Part shown: positions 13,601-23,151 of the stretch, piece after piece
Layout of the letters: every line of letters begins with the position of its first letter
How positions within the stretch are numbered: position 1 is the stretch's first letter
Assembly: GCA_021234535.1 (NCBI GenBank)
Contig: SFZH01000008.1
Coordinates: 24,692,455 to 24,756,454, forward strand
Direction of reading: 5' to 3'
DNA length: 64,000 bases
Source of the DNA: Stichopus chloronotus
Taxonomy: Eukaryota > Echinodermata > Holothuroidea > Aspidochirotida > Stichopodidae
Made by a program: the position numbers and the translations under genes
Notes under the pieces: model-generated
Told to the model about the DNA's origin: nothing
What the model saw: the letters and a program-made list of their open reading frames with translations, nothing else
Database searches by the model: none

Positions 13601-16600
13601 GCTTGTTTTGTGGCAATGATTTCAGTTTCCCTTTACACTCTCACATAGGGGATAACATTTATACGTTCAACTCAGCAAAACCAGGTAATGAGTATTTTAA
13701 TCTATGATTAGTTACAGATCTGTAAATCAGACGAGAATTTGTCCCAGTAAAGTTACAAATGTTAATATAACCCAAGAGTTTGAGATCAATATTACTACAA
13801 CCTCAATTCCGTAGAAGACAGAGACAACGGATACCAAGCAAGGTATATACTGTATGGGACTCTATTCCTTGTTGTCAACTAACTCAAGCAAATTTAATCA
13901 CAAACAGTGATCATTCAACCTGCCAATTTGATATGAAGTCATCAGCGCATATTGGGTACTTGTCTTAACAATTGCATAGTCCGATAGTACCGTTCTAAAA
14001 CAAACAGTCCTGGAATGATGCAAAAGCGAAAATTGGTCGATAAAGGTATGATTTCATCCTTATTTCGTAGAGCAAAATCAATGGCCTATCAACACAAAAT
14101 CCAAATATAAAGATTCAACAGTAGATTTAAGATTTTTTACATTACCATGACTTCTTTCAACAAAAGCTGGAAGAAATGAAAGTTTCATTAAATCATTTTC
14201 TCTTCAGAGTTTCGCTGAAACACAAAATGCTTTCAATAAAAGTAACGTTATTGCTACATGATTTACATACCTCCATAGAAGCGTGTAAAAAGGCAAACAA
14301 GAGGGCAATCCACGGAGTTGCATGTCTCATCGCCAACATTCATTGACTTAAATACAGCGCATGCACATAGGGATTTGTAAATAGTTTACTGCAACCACAT
14401 CACACAGAGACGTAGCTCAGGGAACTGGTTGTAAATGAGTGGCAAACATTCGTCAAGCATAAACTGGTGGTACGCATCTCAATACTGATATCTACTGTAA
14501 GGTTATAGCCTGGTGCTACTAGGCTCAAGTAACGATAACTAATGACTCAAAAGTATCTGTGCATATTACGCTACATAACACAATTATAACATTGGGTTAT
14601 TCCATGTAGGTTAGGATTAGTGGGTAGAGTTAGGAGCAAGAGATAAGAGCATCCCTCTATGGGTATTTGCACATAAGTCTCCCATTTACCTGTGCAGGGC
14701 CTGGTTCTGCTAAAATTATTGTTTGACTTACAAAAATGTTCTCATAAAAGACATTATCCACAGGGGCCAGTTCTGCTAAAGATGTTTTGGCTAAAGTTAA
14801 AAAGGTGGTATTTAGTATTGACCCAGATGCTGGCTCACAGTTTCACCAGTTTACTATAAGAGTAATATACTGTATCTTCATTATTGTGTTCATAGGAACA
14901 ACCTTGCAACAGTTTGTGTATAATGCTTAATTAGCACTCAAGATATGCTGGAAATACAAATTTTGGGGCAAAATTGGCTTTTTTCTAAAAAAATCAACAA
15001 ATTTCACTCTCTTTAATACAAAAGTGATATACCTTGAATATTACATTCTCAAGTAAGTCCTTGCAAAATTTTGCATTAAATGCTCAAACAGATCTCAAGA
15101 TATGCTGGAAATACCAATTTTGGGACAAAATTCACTGGATTTATCATTACAGTAATATTATATTGAACAATGTGTTTTCAGGTAAATCCTTACAAAGCTT
15201 TAAGATAATAGGTCTCATAGTTCTCAAGAGTTGCTGGAAATACAAATTTTGGGGCGAAATTGGCTTTTTTTTCTCAAAAATCAGCAAAATTCACTGGATT
15301 TATCATTACAGTAATATTATGTTGAACAATGTGTTCTCAGGTAAGTGCTTACAAAAATTTAAGTTAACTGGTCTCATAGTTCTCAAGATATGCTGGAAAT
15401 ACAAATTTTGGGGCAAAACTGGCTTTTTTTCCTAAAAAATCAGCAAATTTCACTCTTTTTACTACAAAAGTGATATACCTTGAATATTTCATACTCAGGT
15501 GTGTTTTTGCAAAATGTTGCATTAAATACTCAAATACTTCTCAAGATATGCTGGAAATACCAATTTTGGGACAAAGTTGGCTTTTTTTTTCAAAAATCAG
15601 CAAATTTGACTCGATTTACCATACAGCTAATACTGTACATCTCGCACATATTGTCATCATGCACAACCCTACCAAGTTTCAACTTAATCGCTCATACGCT
15701 TTCCAAACTATTCAGGAAAAACCACAATTTTGACAGGTCCGGACGCACACACACACATGCACACACACGCATTGGCACGGACACATTTTCATTTATACCA
15801 CCCAACAGTACCCCCCTGTACCCATGGCCACTTTACCATGGGGTACCCCTGGGGTGTCGCTACTCACCCACTCCAAGCGTTTCCATGGCAACCATTCTCC
15901 CATGGGTGCACAGTACAATATACAGTTTCACTAGCCAGGTGACTACAATATCTCATCTAGCCCTCATAGGGCGATGAGATAATTAGATCATATTCCTAAG
16001 CTTGATTTTACATTTTCTCAACTACCTGACATGTAGAACATTAGTTGGAAAGTGATACACCAGTAAAATGCATCGACCAAGTTTTATTTGTCTATGTTTT
16101 TGAAAGAAACACAAGGTCGATTATAATTTAAATGCCATAGTAATTTGATCACGTAAAGGATGGAATTCTCAGTGATTCATCGACTACTTTCAAAATGATG
16201 TTATTAAGTCATTGTATCAGTGACAAATCTTTGTTAAGTATACATATTATACGAGTTTATCTCTTCGTAAGTTGACTTCTTGAGCTGTTTGCAATGGTAA
16301 AGATATGATTATATAATGGATTATATATTTAAATCAAACTTGTATTCTACAAACTGTTTGTTTTTTTTTTTTGGTTTTTTTTTTACTAGACTTAAAAAAA
16401 AAATGACCTCTGATTAGTTTTGTGTGCTTTCCTTATCCCCTTGAATAAATATGTCAACATCACTTCGTTTTCCATCTTCTTCTTGGAAAAATTGTTTCGT
16501 GTAAGTTCACTTATTTGGTTACATAGCTTTCTTTTAAGTCATTCGCTTGCATGTTTGTGTTGAAGATGTACATGTGTCACAGTTTAGGTAGCAAACTGTT

Positions 16601-19600
16601 TTATGTTTAAATCTAATATTAATTTTAATTGAAAATATTGAATGCTGCAACGTATAAATAAGGCTCAATCACATAAAAGCAAGATAACCTGGCTTCGAAT
16701 TTCATTCTCCTGTTATAGATAAATACAGAAAACAGATAAATTTGGAAGCAGTTACCGATACATCTTTACAAAGCAATATTCTTTACATATCTACATTTAT
16801 CAACGATTCTCTTTGTGTTTGCATAAAATATTAACTATTAGCTTCTTCACTTTTAGCGATATATTAAACTAGTTATATAGATATATGACCTGTCAGTTAC
16901 AACATGATATTCTCATGCAATTTCTGTTGCTATATCGTGAATGAAAATTGTATAGTGAAAAAAAGAAGTAAACAAAACACATAATATGACTGTTGATCTG
17001 AGACCCTGATCATTGCTTATGTCAAAATGTCCAGTTCATGATGTAATTGAGTATATTGTTTATTGGCATCGTTTTATTGTGATGACAGAGTAAACCAAAC
17101 CCTGAACGTAGGTGTTTTATTGGCTGTGGAATAACGTATCGATGAATCTTAAATCGCGACAAGTTAGCACATCTTTATACATTTACCAAAGTAAACTTGG
17201 GGTGAGAATTATAGTCTTTGGTACAACTGAAAGAAATGCCTCAATAAGAGTTTAGCATGATAAGGCCAGTCTGGTGTCCTAATCGCTTACAATAGGAAAC
17301 ATTTCTTTTTAAAGTGGCAGAGAATGTTTTCGTCGTCGTGGCAGCAGGTGCAACCAGTTTTACGTACCTTGAATTTTCTAATCTCTTCCTGAAATGATTC
17401 AAGCAGACGAAAAACATCATTCATTGGAACCACACTCCATCAACTCAATACCTGTCATATTATCTTGAAAATAATGTATTTTCTTTTTCTTTTAAATGAG
17501 GTTTCTATGTACCATCTTTCGGTATTGCTTGTTTTTTGTTTTTTTTTAAAAACACCTTGACACAGTCAGACGAATCGTGTTAATCTTAAAAATAGTAAAT
17601 TACTACTAGTTATTACAAATGATTACATAAGTGAACAGTCATAATGAATTTTAGATGCAAAACTGTTATTCATCTCCTGAGATCAAACCTAGTATCTATT
17701 TTATGACAAAACCTTCATGTAATCATTGAAGAAATTATAAAAAGTGTATACACTCCATCAACACTACACATACTGACTTTGGTCGTTACTAACTCTTTAG
17801 TTACTGTAAACGAACCTTCTATGGACATTCATTATCATGATTAAGTTACGGAGAGTACAAACTTTGGTGAAATTATTTCTAGACTCATGTGCTAAGAAAA
17901 TTGAACGCAGACACCCTTTCTACTATTCTATACTGCAAAAATTTTCACAAACATAAAATGTTGTTTTGTTTTTATAGTGACCATTCCTACAAACGTAATG
18001 AGTCTCACGTTTATAACCTAGGCAAAATTTCTTATTCTGCTGCTGATTTTATTTCGAAAGGCTGCCGAATCCATATCCCTAGACAGTGGGTATTTAAAGA
18101 AACCGCTTTCCAGTCTGTTGCCTTCTCTCCGACAAATTTAAGATAAAAATATTTAAATTACATAAAACTGCACAAGACATATAAAGTTACTCACAGTTGC
18201 ATTAAGCAAATACACAATACCTTTCTTCTTTAAATGTAAACAGTACACCAGAAAGGGATCGTTTACGTAAATACTCTTACGAATGACTCTACAATAACAA
18301 AGGAAGCTGTCATCCAGCTCCTTGAATTAAGCAGACTGTAGGATTTCGTAAGTACCCAGTTACGTTTATCCGTCTTCGTCTTTCCTCTTACGGTTATATT
18401 GATGAAAAAACAAAACTTCAATAATCATTGGAGAAACTCTTCACTGGTTATCATTCCAGACTGCTTAAAACATATTGTGCTTGAAAGAAATGTACATAAA
18501 TCGTATATCGTCTTTTAGTGAACACAATAAAGACCATGTTGCTGACAACATTGAAGTTTTTCAACTAATCTTGAGCGGTGGCTTTTAAGATTGACTTTAT
18601 TGACACCGGCTGTTTAGTCCATCACTGTAAAAGTTGTTTAAAATAGACAATGCAATAAATACATGGAATTGGTAAGTTCAAATCTTCATGAGAGCAGCCA
18701 TCAGGTTTTTCTTGTGAGGGAGCACAATCGACATCATTGTCCCTATTTTGGACGGTCGTCAGAGAGAGGGTTATGAGGGGAGTGTAGGCCTTCCAAGGGC
18801 TTAAGCTGGGATTTCAAATCAGTCAGTTCACGGAAATATAGCATAAGGAGAGGATGCGGCATCCCTCGTTTGCTTGAAAAGATCATTTTTGCCCTTCTTT
18901 AGTCGTCCAATTATGGAGCAAAATTGCCTTTTTTTGACACCTGCACGAATGAACCTAAACTAAAGGTTACGGGATGGAAAAAATATTAAAGGGGTGAGTA
19001 CCAGCATGACTATGTAAGTGGAGGGCCATTATCAGTTTTCGCGGATCGTGGACAAAATCTTTGTTTGTTTTTTTGTTGTTGTTGTTGTTGTGTTTTGTTT
19101 TCAACCACTCAAGATGGCCGGAAACTGTACTTCCCGGGTATTAAAAGCTGCATGTCCCCAGCACTGATATAGGGATGTCATACCTGTCATTAATCAATTA
19201 GGCGTAATGAGATAAAAATCAATGTATGAGAAATGGTAATACATATCAGATGGTTGAGATAATACAAGAATCACAGTGAATGATGCGTCCTGTTTCATTT
19301 ATTCTTGGAACAATTGGCAAATAGTAAGGAGAGCCGGTTGAACATAGCTTTAGCCACCACGTTTCTATTGGCTGACCCACTTTTCTATTGGCTTACGCAT
19401 TTTCTGAAAATTGAGATAGTCGATTGAATGTTATCTAAAGCAACGAAGCGATGCAAAACTCAACTGGATCCTTTTTTTATGATAAACGTCCCCGCTTGAT
19501 CTTTTTTTTTTAAATAACACAAACGTACTTCATAGAGTTGACGCACTTTGAATTAGTAGAATTGACAAAGTAATGTGACAGAACAATGGTTCCTACTGGC

Positions 19601-21306
19601 AATAGCCTCAGTTGGCACTGAAAAACGTCGATTTTATTACCGGAAAATAATGTAATTATCACAAAAGAGGTCATCCATATTTTAAAACTTGTATAAATGC
19701 TTCCATAATTTGCTCAGCTTTTCAAAGAATCATGTGAAAATAATTTTTCATGTCTCATCTGTTCTTGAGAAAGACATTCCTAAAAACCTCAAAGAACCCC
19801 CACTTCGTTTGCAACTGACAACTAGCTTCCATGAAACTTACTGAGCTACAAAATAAAATATGCACTAATTTTAACGCGCTGCATGGTTCTTATTCACTTA
19901 TTCATTCTTTCATCTTTATTTCTAAAACCTATATTTGTAATACCTACGTACCTCTAATAATGAGATTGATCTTTGTCTTCTTGATGGTGCCTGAAAGCAA
20001 GACAAATAAAATCCACGCAATATGAGAATGCAGCTACTCCTTGGTATGCTTTAACTTATGATGTCTTACTTTTGCTGCAACAAAAAGCAAACCTCTATAC
20101 ATATACTATACTTTTCAAAATGATCAAAGGAGGTTGTTTGTATAAGGTACATTGTATTATTGCAATCACTTCGTTCAATGTGCATCATTAATGAGTTGCA
20201 CAATATGTAGAGCTGATTTTGATGTTTGATGGAAATACTCTCTTGGAAACAAGTAGTGTTTTCATTCACAGGCAGTATACATGAACGGAATTAATTGGGC
20301 TTCAACTACTACGTATGGTTCTACGATGTAGCAAGCTGTCACCGGCAAACATTATTGAATATTATGTTACACGAAAAAACCAACAACGCCAAATCATTTT
20401 GAACAGTAGCCCACAGCAAACTTAAACACTGAATATTTATTGCAAAGTGTACAGGTTTGAAAAGTTCGGTAAGTATGATTTATATCTCCTTACGTTAAGT
20501 TTTACAAAAATGATCTGCAATACAACTGTTATTGGCACAAGTCAAAGTCCATTGAGTTGTGTAATTCTCTCGTTCTGATCATTAAAATGATTAGGATTAT
20601 TTGTTTACGTAAGACTGTATTAGATGTATAACATATTCACAGTTGAATTGATCAGTCAAAATCATTGTACCTTGCTACGTGTCCAAAAAATCACCAAGCA
20701 AGTGCATGTAACTAAATGTTGAGTGGAGTTTTTTGAGTGGCCCGCTATCATTTCCAATACAATTTTAATTCCATGACAGGGCGACTAACGCTAGTACATG
20801 GATCTGTCAAAGACAAGGTCATTAGTGTTTGTATTTGTAGGAGTGTTGCAACTCTGTACTGTAAATAGATGAAAACATCCTAGCAGAATGAATTAAATAT
20901 GGTAAATTTCACATCTACTGTAATCGAAGAAATTGACATCAATATCACAATAACATCAATTTCATCGAATAAAACCGAGCCAAGATACAAGACCCCATGA
21001 ATTGTTGTAATTTTTAACTCTAAAAAACTCTGAACGTCGAACATCCCTATATGACGTTAAGCTGTATGTTGTAGACCAAATCAACATTCATTTTACATTG
21101 GTAACAATTCTTAACAAGTGGATAGTAACTTTCTAAGACAAACCATCTTAGAATTAGACCAAAATTTGACCGGTCATTTTTTCCCACTTTTGCTATGAAA
21201 TGAACGGCGTAAATACTTATATACAAATAAACCAATACAAAGAGTGAACAATGAATTTAATGCTACTCGGATTTACCTTTGTGATTACTGCCTCTTCCAT
21301 CATGAG
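326..21306 (-). CDS. Partial multi-exon gene of unknown function with microexons
   Basis: This is the span of a minus-strand gene model running off the left edge. Exons in transcript order: 21306-21277, 19990-19952, 17388-17368, 16709-16689, 12828-12796, 11572-11549, 10587-10567, 9878-9858, 4908-4823, 4108-4041, 808-546, 369-326. All upstream microexons are phase 0/0. The last four have phases 0/2, 2/1, 1/0 and 0/2, so every junction stays in frame without stops. The four larger exons encode about 131 residues matching no family I recognise. The microexons add short charged or polar peptides, several of the form E-x-(E)-I-R. No start codon exon was found, so the 5' end is missing; further candidates at 40582 and 41339 could extend it. 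Splice sites and phases are seen; that all exons belong to one transcript is inference. Confidence 0.5.
546..808 (-). CDS. Unknown gene, largest visible exon (about 87 codons)
   Basis: The acceptor is a T-rich tract ending CAG (complement of 809-811) and the donor is GTAAAT (complement of 540-545). The first two bases complete a codon begun by exon 4108-4041, and the exit is in phase 0. The 87 whole codons start DQFPPSVLVEGG, include a Gly/Pro-rich VGDPSTGK stretch, and end in a basic KPREEKGKK tail. The VGDPSTGK segment resembles a P-loop only loosely (it lacks the GxxxxGK spacing), so no nucleotide-binding role is claimed. No domain is recognised. The exon could belong to a large intracellular or extracellular protein. 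Confidence 0.6.
809..4040. other. Intron of the minus-strand gene; no gene seen
   Basis: AT-rich sequence with a T run at about 2888-2905 and an A run at about 3560-3578. At 3050-3078 there is a short piece matching the 5' end of the Helentron-like element at 14303 (AATCCACGGAGT then CTCATCGCC). No other supported feature. Confidence 0.5.
4041..4108 (-). CDS. Unknown gene, 68-nt exon
   Basis: It lies between a T-run acceptor (complement of 4109-4118) and a GTACGG donor (complement of 4035-4040). Its first base completes a Gly codon left by exon 4908-4823; it then reads 22 codons beginning MAALLIQCQLEKFGC and leaves one base, completed to a Val codon by exon 808-546. The in-frame ATG might look like a start, but the open upstream exon in matching phase suggests it is internal. 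A hydrophobic AALLI segment is too short for a membrane helix alone. Confidence 0.6.
4453..4722. repeat. Long triplet microsatellite (ATT/ATG)n
   Basis: About 270 bp of imperfect ATT/TTA repeats passing through TAG/ATT interruptions into a GATGAT-rich block. It lies in the intron between exons 4908-4823 and 4108-4041. The low-complexity open frames over it are not genes. Confidence 0.9.
4823..4908 (-). CDS. Unknown gene, 86-nt exon
   Basis: The acceptor ends TTAACTGCAG (complement of 4909-4918) and the donor is a consensus GTAAGT (complement of 4817-4822). In phase 0 it reads 28 codons, starting GKSFYTVDGDCKSSG and ending GDFVIAIG with the last Gly split after two bases. The other two frames contain stops, which supports this phase, and it is the phase needed by exon 4108-4041. 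Function not recognised. Confidence 0.6.
5545..5640. repeat. TA-rich and AATA/ATCA simple repeat
   Basis: A (TA)n run at about 5557-5577 followed by degenerate tetranucleotides (AAATA, AATC). Intronic; nothing else seen. Confidence 0.7.
5985..6590 (+). pseudogene. Degenerate LINE fragment (endonuclease end to RT linker)
   Basis: From 6006 one frame reads RLDFFLIS, then a stop, then a segment ending in LRSDHY at about 6090. It continues GRGFWKLNNSLLKD to another stop near 6180. A shifted frame near 6510-6575 reads GEKAKNYFLNLEARSES. These match the C-terminal endonuclease motif (RxDFFLIS...SDH), the GxGFWKxNNSLL motif and the EGExxTKYFLNLE linker of L1/Tx1-like LINEs. Stops and frameshifts make it dead. 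An (AAATA)n tract follows at once, as expected of a LINE 3' tail, though the RT domain itself is missing. Confidence 0.7.
6594..6710. repeat. (AAATA)n simple repeat after LINE fragment
   Basis: Degenerate AAATA/AAACA repeats of about 115 bp directly downstream of the LINE fragment, probably its tail expanded into a microsatellite. Confidence 0.75.
8577..8622 (-). promoter_or_regulatory. Tandem pair of CCAAT boxes (20-bp direct repeat)
   Basis: A 20-bp sequence containing CTATTGGCTGAC occurs twice in tandem, giving two CCAAT boxes 20 bp apart on the minus strand, each inside GTCAGCCAATAG. The paralogous site in unit 2 (about 19363-19395) keeps both boxes. CCAAT pairs bind NF-Y in animal promoters; no nearby start site is identifiable, so promoter function is a guess. 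Confidence 0.3.
9858..9878 (-). CDS. Candidate microexon EDEIRSQ (21 nt)
   Basis: The acceptor tract ends ACTGTATAACAG (complement of 9879-9890) and the donor is GTAATC (complement of 9852-9857). In phase 0 it reads EDEIRSQ. The unit 2 sister at 16709-16689 keeps the acceptor, frame and nearly the same peptide. The unit 3 sister near 22165-22185 has an in-frame stop and no donor. Confidence 0.5.
10567..10587 (-). CDS. Candidate microexon EEIRRRE (21 nt)
   Basis: The acceptor ends GAATCATTTCAG (complement of 10588-10599) and the donor is a consensus GTACGT (complement of 10561-10566). Phase 0 reads EEIRRRE. The sister in unit 2, 17388-17368, keeps both splice sites and reads EEIRKFK. Confidence 0.5.
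11011..11066. repeat. Short imperfect palindrome
   Basis: Arms of about 20 bp (CTATAGTACCAAGGAGGTTCTA against TAGAACCTACTTGATAGTACTAT, with a 3-nt bulge) surround a core that holds its own palindrome AAGGAACCTT. It can form a hairpin or cruciform. It is absent from the matching place in unit 2, so it may be a small foldback insertion. Confidence 0.6.
11549..11572 (-). CDS. Candidate microexon EMELSLTT (24 nt)
   Basis: A strong acceptor (CATTTCTTTTTTACAG, complement of 11573-11588) and a GTAACT donor (complement of 11543-11548). Phase 0 reads EMELSLTT. A second copy of the same segment within unit 1, around 9204-9228, has its acceptor AG changed to AA and is probably dead. Confidence 0.45.
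12140..12480 (+). pseudogene. Penelope-like element RT remnant, copy 1
   Basis: An open frame reads TTISFLDASVKLNADTL, then LYRKHSDKRK, then YSDHSYK and RGCPIHI. This follows the order FLDxxV...TxLYxKxTD...SxHPxxxK...RGYP typical of the C-terminal end of Penelope-like reverse transcriptases. The catalytic YxDD region is absent, the HP is changed and a spacer is shortened, so this is a fragment. The paralogous fragment at 17889-18143 lies in unit 2. Other RT lineages with a similar FLD segment cannot be excluded. Confidence 0.45.
12481..12555. other. C-rich tract after RT remnant
   Basis: A locally GC-rich stretch (CGATCGACCCCCCACCCC and neighbours) within AT-rich DNA; no gene seen. Confidence 0.5.
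12796..12828 (-). CDS. Candidate microexon FEPQTWLNQAE (33 nt)
   Basis: The acceptor TTATTTTTTTCAG (complement of 12829-12841) precedes a phase-0 exon reading FEPQTWLNQAE, with donor GTAGGT (complement of 12790-12795). A second good donor, GTATGC (complement of 12765-12770), would lengthen it to 58 nt but leave phase 1. The shorter form keeps the symmetry of the others. Confidence 0.42.
14941..15700 (+). repeat. Tandem core, five copies of about 158 bp
   Basis: The phrase AGATATGCTGGAAATAC or a close variant recurs at 14941, 15098, 15227, 15386 and 15544. Spacings are 157, 129, 159 and 158; the short one reflects an internal deletion. Open frames across it are by-products of the repeat. Confidence 0.9.
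15744..15770. repeat. (CA)n microsatellite in Helentron-like element
   Basis: Imperfect CA repeat immediately downstream of the tandem core. Confidence 0.85.
16689..16709 (-). CDS. Candidate microexon ENEIRSQ (21 nt), weaker donor
   Basis: Paralogue of exon 9878-9858. The acceptor CTATAACAG is kept (complement of 16710-16718), but the donor is GTTATC (complement of 16683-16688), less like consensus. Phase 0 reads ENEIRSQ. It may be decaying. Confidence 0.35.
17368..17388 (-). CDS. Candidate microexon EEIRKFK (21 nt)
   Basis: Paralogue of exon 10587-10567, with acceptor ATCATTTCAG and donor GTACGT both intact. Phase 0 reads EEIRKFK; the last three residues differ from the unit 1 copy. Confidence 0.45.
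17889..18143 (+). pseudogene. Penelope-like element RT remnant, copy 2
   Basis: Diverged duplicate of 12180-12420, reading LNADTLSTILYCKNF, then FYSDHSYK and FISKGCRIHI. It starts in the middle of the domain and ends where the copies stop aligning. That it stays open despite divergence is notable but not strong evidence of function. Confidence 0.4.
19952..19990 (-). CDS. Candidate microexon APSRRQRSISLLE (39 nt)
   Basis: The acceptor TTGTCTTGCTTTCAG (complement of 19991-20005) and a consensus GTACGT donor (complement of 19946-19951). Phase 0 reads APSRRQRSISLLE, with a basic RRQRS patch. It lies next to the sequence aligning with the flank of exon 12828-12796, so the two may be paralogous exons. 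Confidence 0.45.
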
Positions 21307-22300
21307 CTGAAAAAAGAAGTATCGATTTTTTTTTGTTTAAGTTTCTCTACGCAGAAAGCATTTTCCAATTTTGCTTACATTATCCCTACAAAAGTCACAC
21401 ACCCCTATGATTATGTAGAACAAACGATTTATTTCAAGTCATTAACATTCACGTGATGTATCCTAGACGACGTTGACATAAAAGGCATCCTTTGGAATCT
21501 AATGAAACATTGGTCTACTATAACTATGGTGTTTATGTTTGTCTTTTACAAACAACTCAAAGTTGATTGAATACTTTCATTATTTTAGGAAATAGAATTA
21601 TCAGTAATTTATTGACCTATATGGAATGACTGTAACGCTGCTAAAATAAAATACCAAATTGCGGTGACAGAGAAACCTCTAATGTCAGTTGAGTACGAAT
21701 GTACCTCTTGCAAACATAACTTCTTGAGCTGTTGTTACGGTAAAAAAAAATGTATATATAAGTATCTATTTTATAGAATTACGCATTTAGGTTAAATCAG
21801 ATTATTTGGACCTAAACTATCGATATGACGTAAGCTTTAAGACATCGACTGTTAAAGTCACTGGAGTATATAGAGATAATATGTCACCTTCATGTTTTCT
21901 TGTGCTCTTTTTTATGCATCAGTTCATGTGATTATTTCTATTAGCTTGTTGGTAATGCTTTTCCGTACAAATGCCATTACTTGCACTTGCCAATAAAGAT
22001 GAAACAGATTTGCTTTAAAGTCATTTACTTACCTGTTTCTCTTGTCTACACATGTACCATACCATATACAGCGAATAGATATGAACTTATATTAATATTA
22101 GCTAAACACTGAAATATCAAAAGTGGTTAAACTAGGCTCAAAGACATAAACTTCTGTTATCCAACTTCAAATAAGTTCCTCCTGTTATGAATGAAAACAG
22201 AAAAAATATATGATAAGTAAGAAGTACTAATTCCTTTAACACAATGTTCATCGTATCTATATGACTCCTCATCAGGTTCTACTTGTCTTTAATGCAGGAT
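20000..22300. repeat. Duplication unit 3, partial and most diverged
   Basis: Blocks recur from units 1 and 2: GATCAAAGGAGGTT at 20124 (12945 in unit 2), the 20370-20760 block (13225-13640), 21590-21770 (9330-9470), and 22080-22130 (9780-9810). Similarity is clearly lower than between units 1 and 2. Confidence 0.6.
21277..21306 (-). CDS. Candidate microexon LMMEEAVITK (30 nt)
   Basis: A strong acceptor (ATACTTCTTTTTTCAG, complement of 21307-21322) and a GTAAAT donor after CACAAAG (complement of 21271-21276). Phase 0 reads LMMEEAVITK. The unit 1 counterpart near 7840 keeps a GTATGT donor but has no in-phase acceptor, so the exon may have been lost or never used there. Confidence 0.45.
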
Positions 22301-22356
22301 ATACGTTTTTCTGTCTTCTCCATTCCTCTCTATTTAGAAGACGATGTCAGATAGGC

Positions 22357-22468
22357 AGGAGAGGCACGAGTGGATGGGTGGACGGACGGACACACAGACG
22401 GATGGACTGACAGGCGGATGGACAGACGGACAGATAGACAGATAAATAGATGGACAGATAGATAGATG
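22357..22468. repeat. GATG/GACA-type microsatellite
   Basis: Degenerate tetranucleotide repeat (GGAC, GGAT, GACA, GATA) of about 110 bp. Confidence 0.85.
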
Positions 22469-22529
22469 TCCACGCTTACCTTCATTTGATATCGTGTTCA
22501 CGTTTTTTATTTGACTCTATTAATCTAGA

Positions 22530-22900
22530 CCCCAAATGACCTTTAGCCTAAACAGAAACAACATCTTTTGTATTTCAGTGTGGTATGGACTGTGTGTAAC
22601 AAATATCAAATCTGTCCAGGCTTCCCTTGTTGACATATTGTGTTTACAAGGTGCTTTACCACTTTACAACTGTAAACGGCAAATGACCTTTGACCTTCCC
22701 CAAGAATATTGTATTCCACATAGGTAATATCAGCGATTGTTCCAATAACACTAGTTTCTGTTCCACCTGTTCCACCTCAAAATTGTCGTTCATCTACAAC
22801 AAAAACGAAACTCGGATTCTTGAACTTTTGTTGTACACCAACATACCAAATATCAGGTTTGTACAAGATTCTCTTCTTGAGATGTTATGTTATGTTCACA
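22530..22900 (-). repeat. AGGTCA-family repeat, reverse orientation
   Basis: About two to three degenerate units of the family seen at 26.8 kb, on the minus strand. The complement of 22683-22697 contains AAGGTCAAAGGTCATTT, and CTTGAGATGTTATG resembles the complement of the ATATCTCAAGAAGG phrase. Confidence 0.6.
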
Positions 22901-23151
22901 ATGGTTTTAGTAGGCCTACTCCAAAGCAACCGAACTTCGAATAATTGAAACGATACATATTACACATGAGATCTGTCCCCTTCTCTTCTTGTAATGTTGA
23001 CTTGAAAGGGTGTTTTTATACGACGCCTGTTGACCCAAAATAACTAGCTATGACCACCACCAATACGATATGTGTACCACTACATGTGTTACACTGAGTT
23101 ACATGCGCCTACAGGTAGTAGCAGATCTGCACAAAGTTATTTCAGAGACAT

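Larger units (their letters stand above)
14303..15985 (+). mobile_element. Helentron-like (pearl/HINE type) non-autonomous element
   Basis: Aligning unit 2 to unit 1 shows the insertion: unit 1 at 7855-7900 is uninterrupted, while unit 2 is split between about 14302 and 15985. Inside, in order, are a left end with TCTCATCGCC (14325-14334), a core of five tandem copies with a period near 158 bp (14941-15700), a (CA)n microsatellite (15744-15770), a 3' tail, and a terminal hairpin. The hairpin is ATCTCATC (15950-15957) against GATGAGAT (15973-15980), with an inner CCCT/AGGG pair. The left-end arm is the inverted repeat of the hairpin arm. Core repeats plus microsatellite plus subterminal inverted repeats and a 3' hairpin match Helentron-derived pearl/HINE elements. 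No helicase is encoded. Confidence 0.65.
12840..19800. repeat. Duplication unit 2 of the mosaic array (about 7 kb with insertion)
   Basis: Homologous to unit 1 but rearranged. The segment matching 8000-9000 lies at 18790-19790, after the Penelope-like remnant rather than before the 9340-10900 equivalent. It also holds a 1.7-kb Helentron-like insertion at 14303-15985 that unit 1 lacks. It carries microexon candidates at 16689 and 17368. Confidence 0.8.

Noticed and set aside
15034..15435. Open frame of 133 codons with internal repeats
   Set aside because: Translation of the 158-bp core of the Helentron-like element, whose period is not constant in frame; no protein features.
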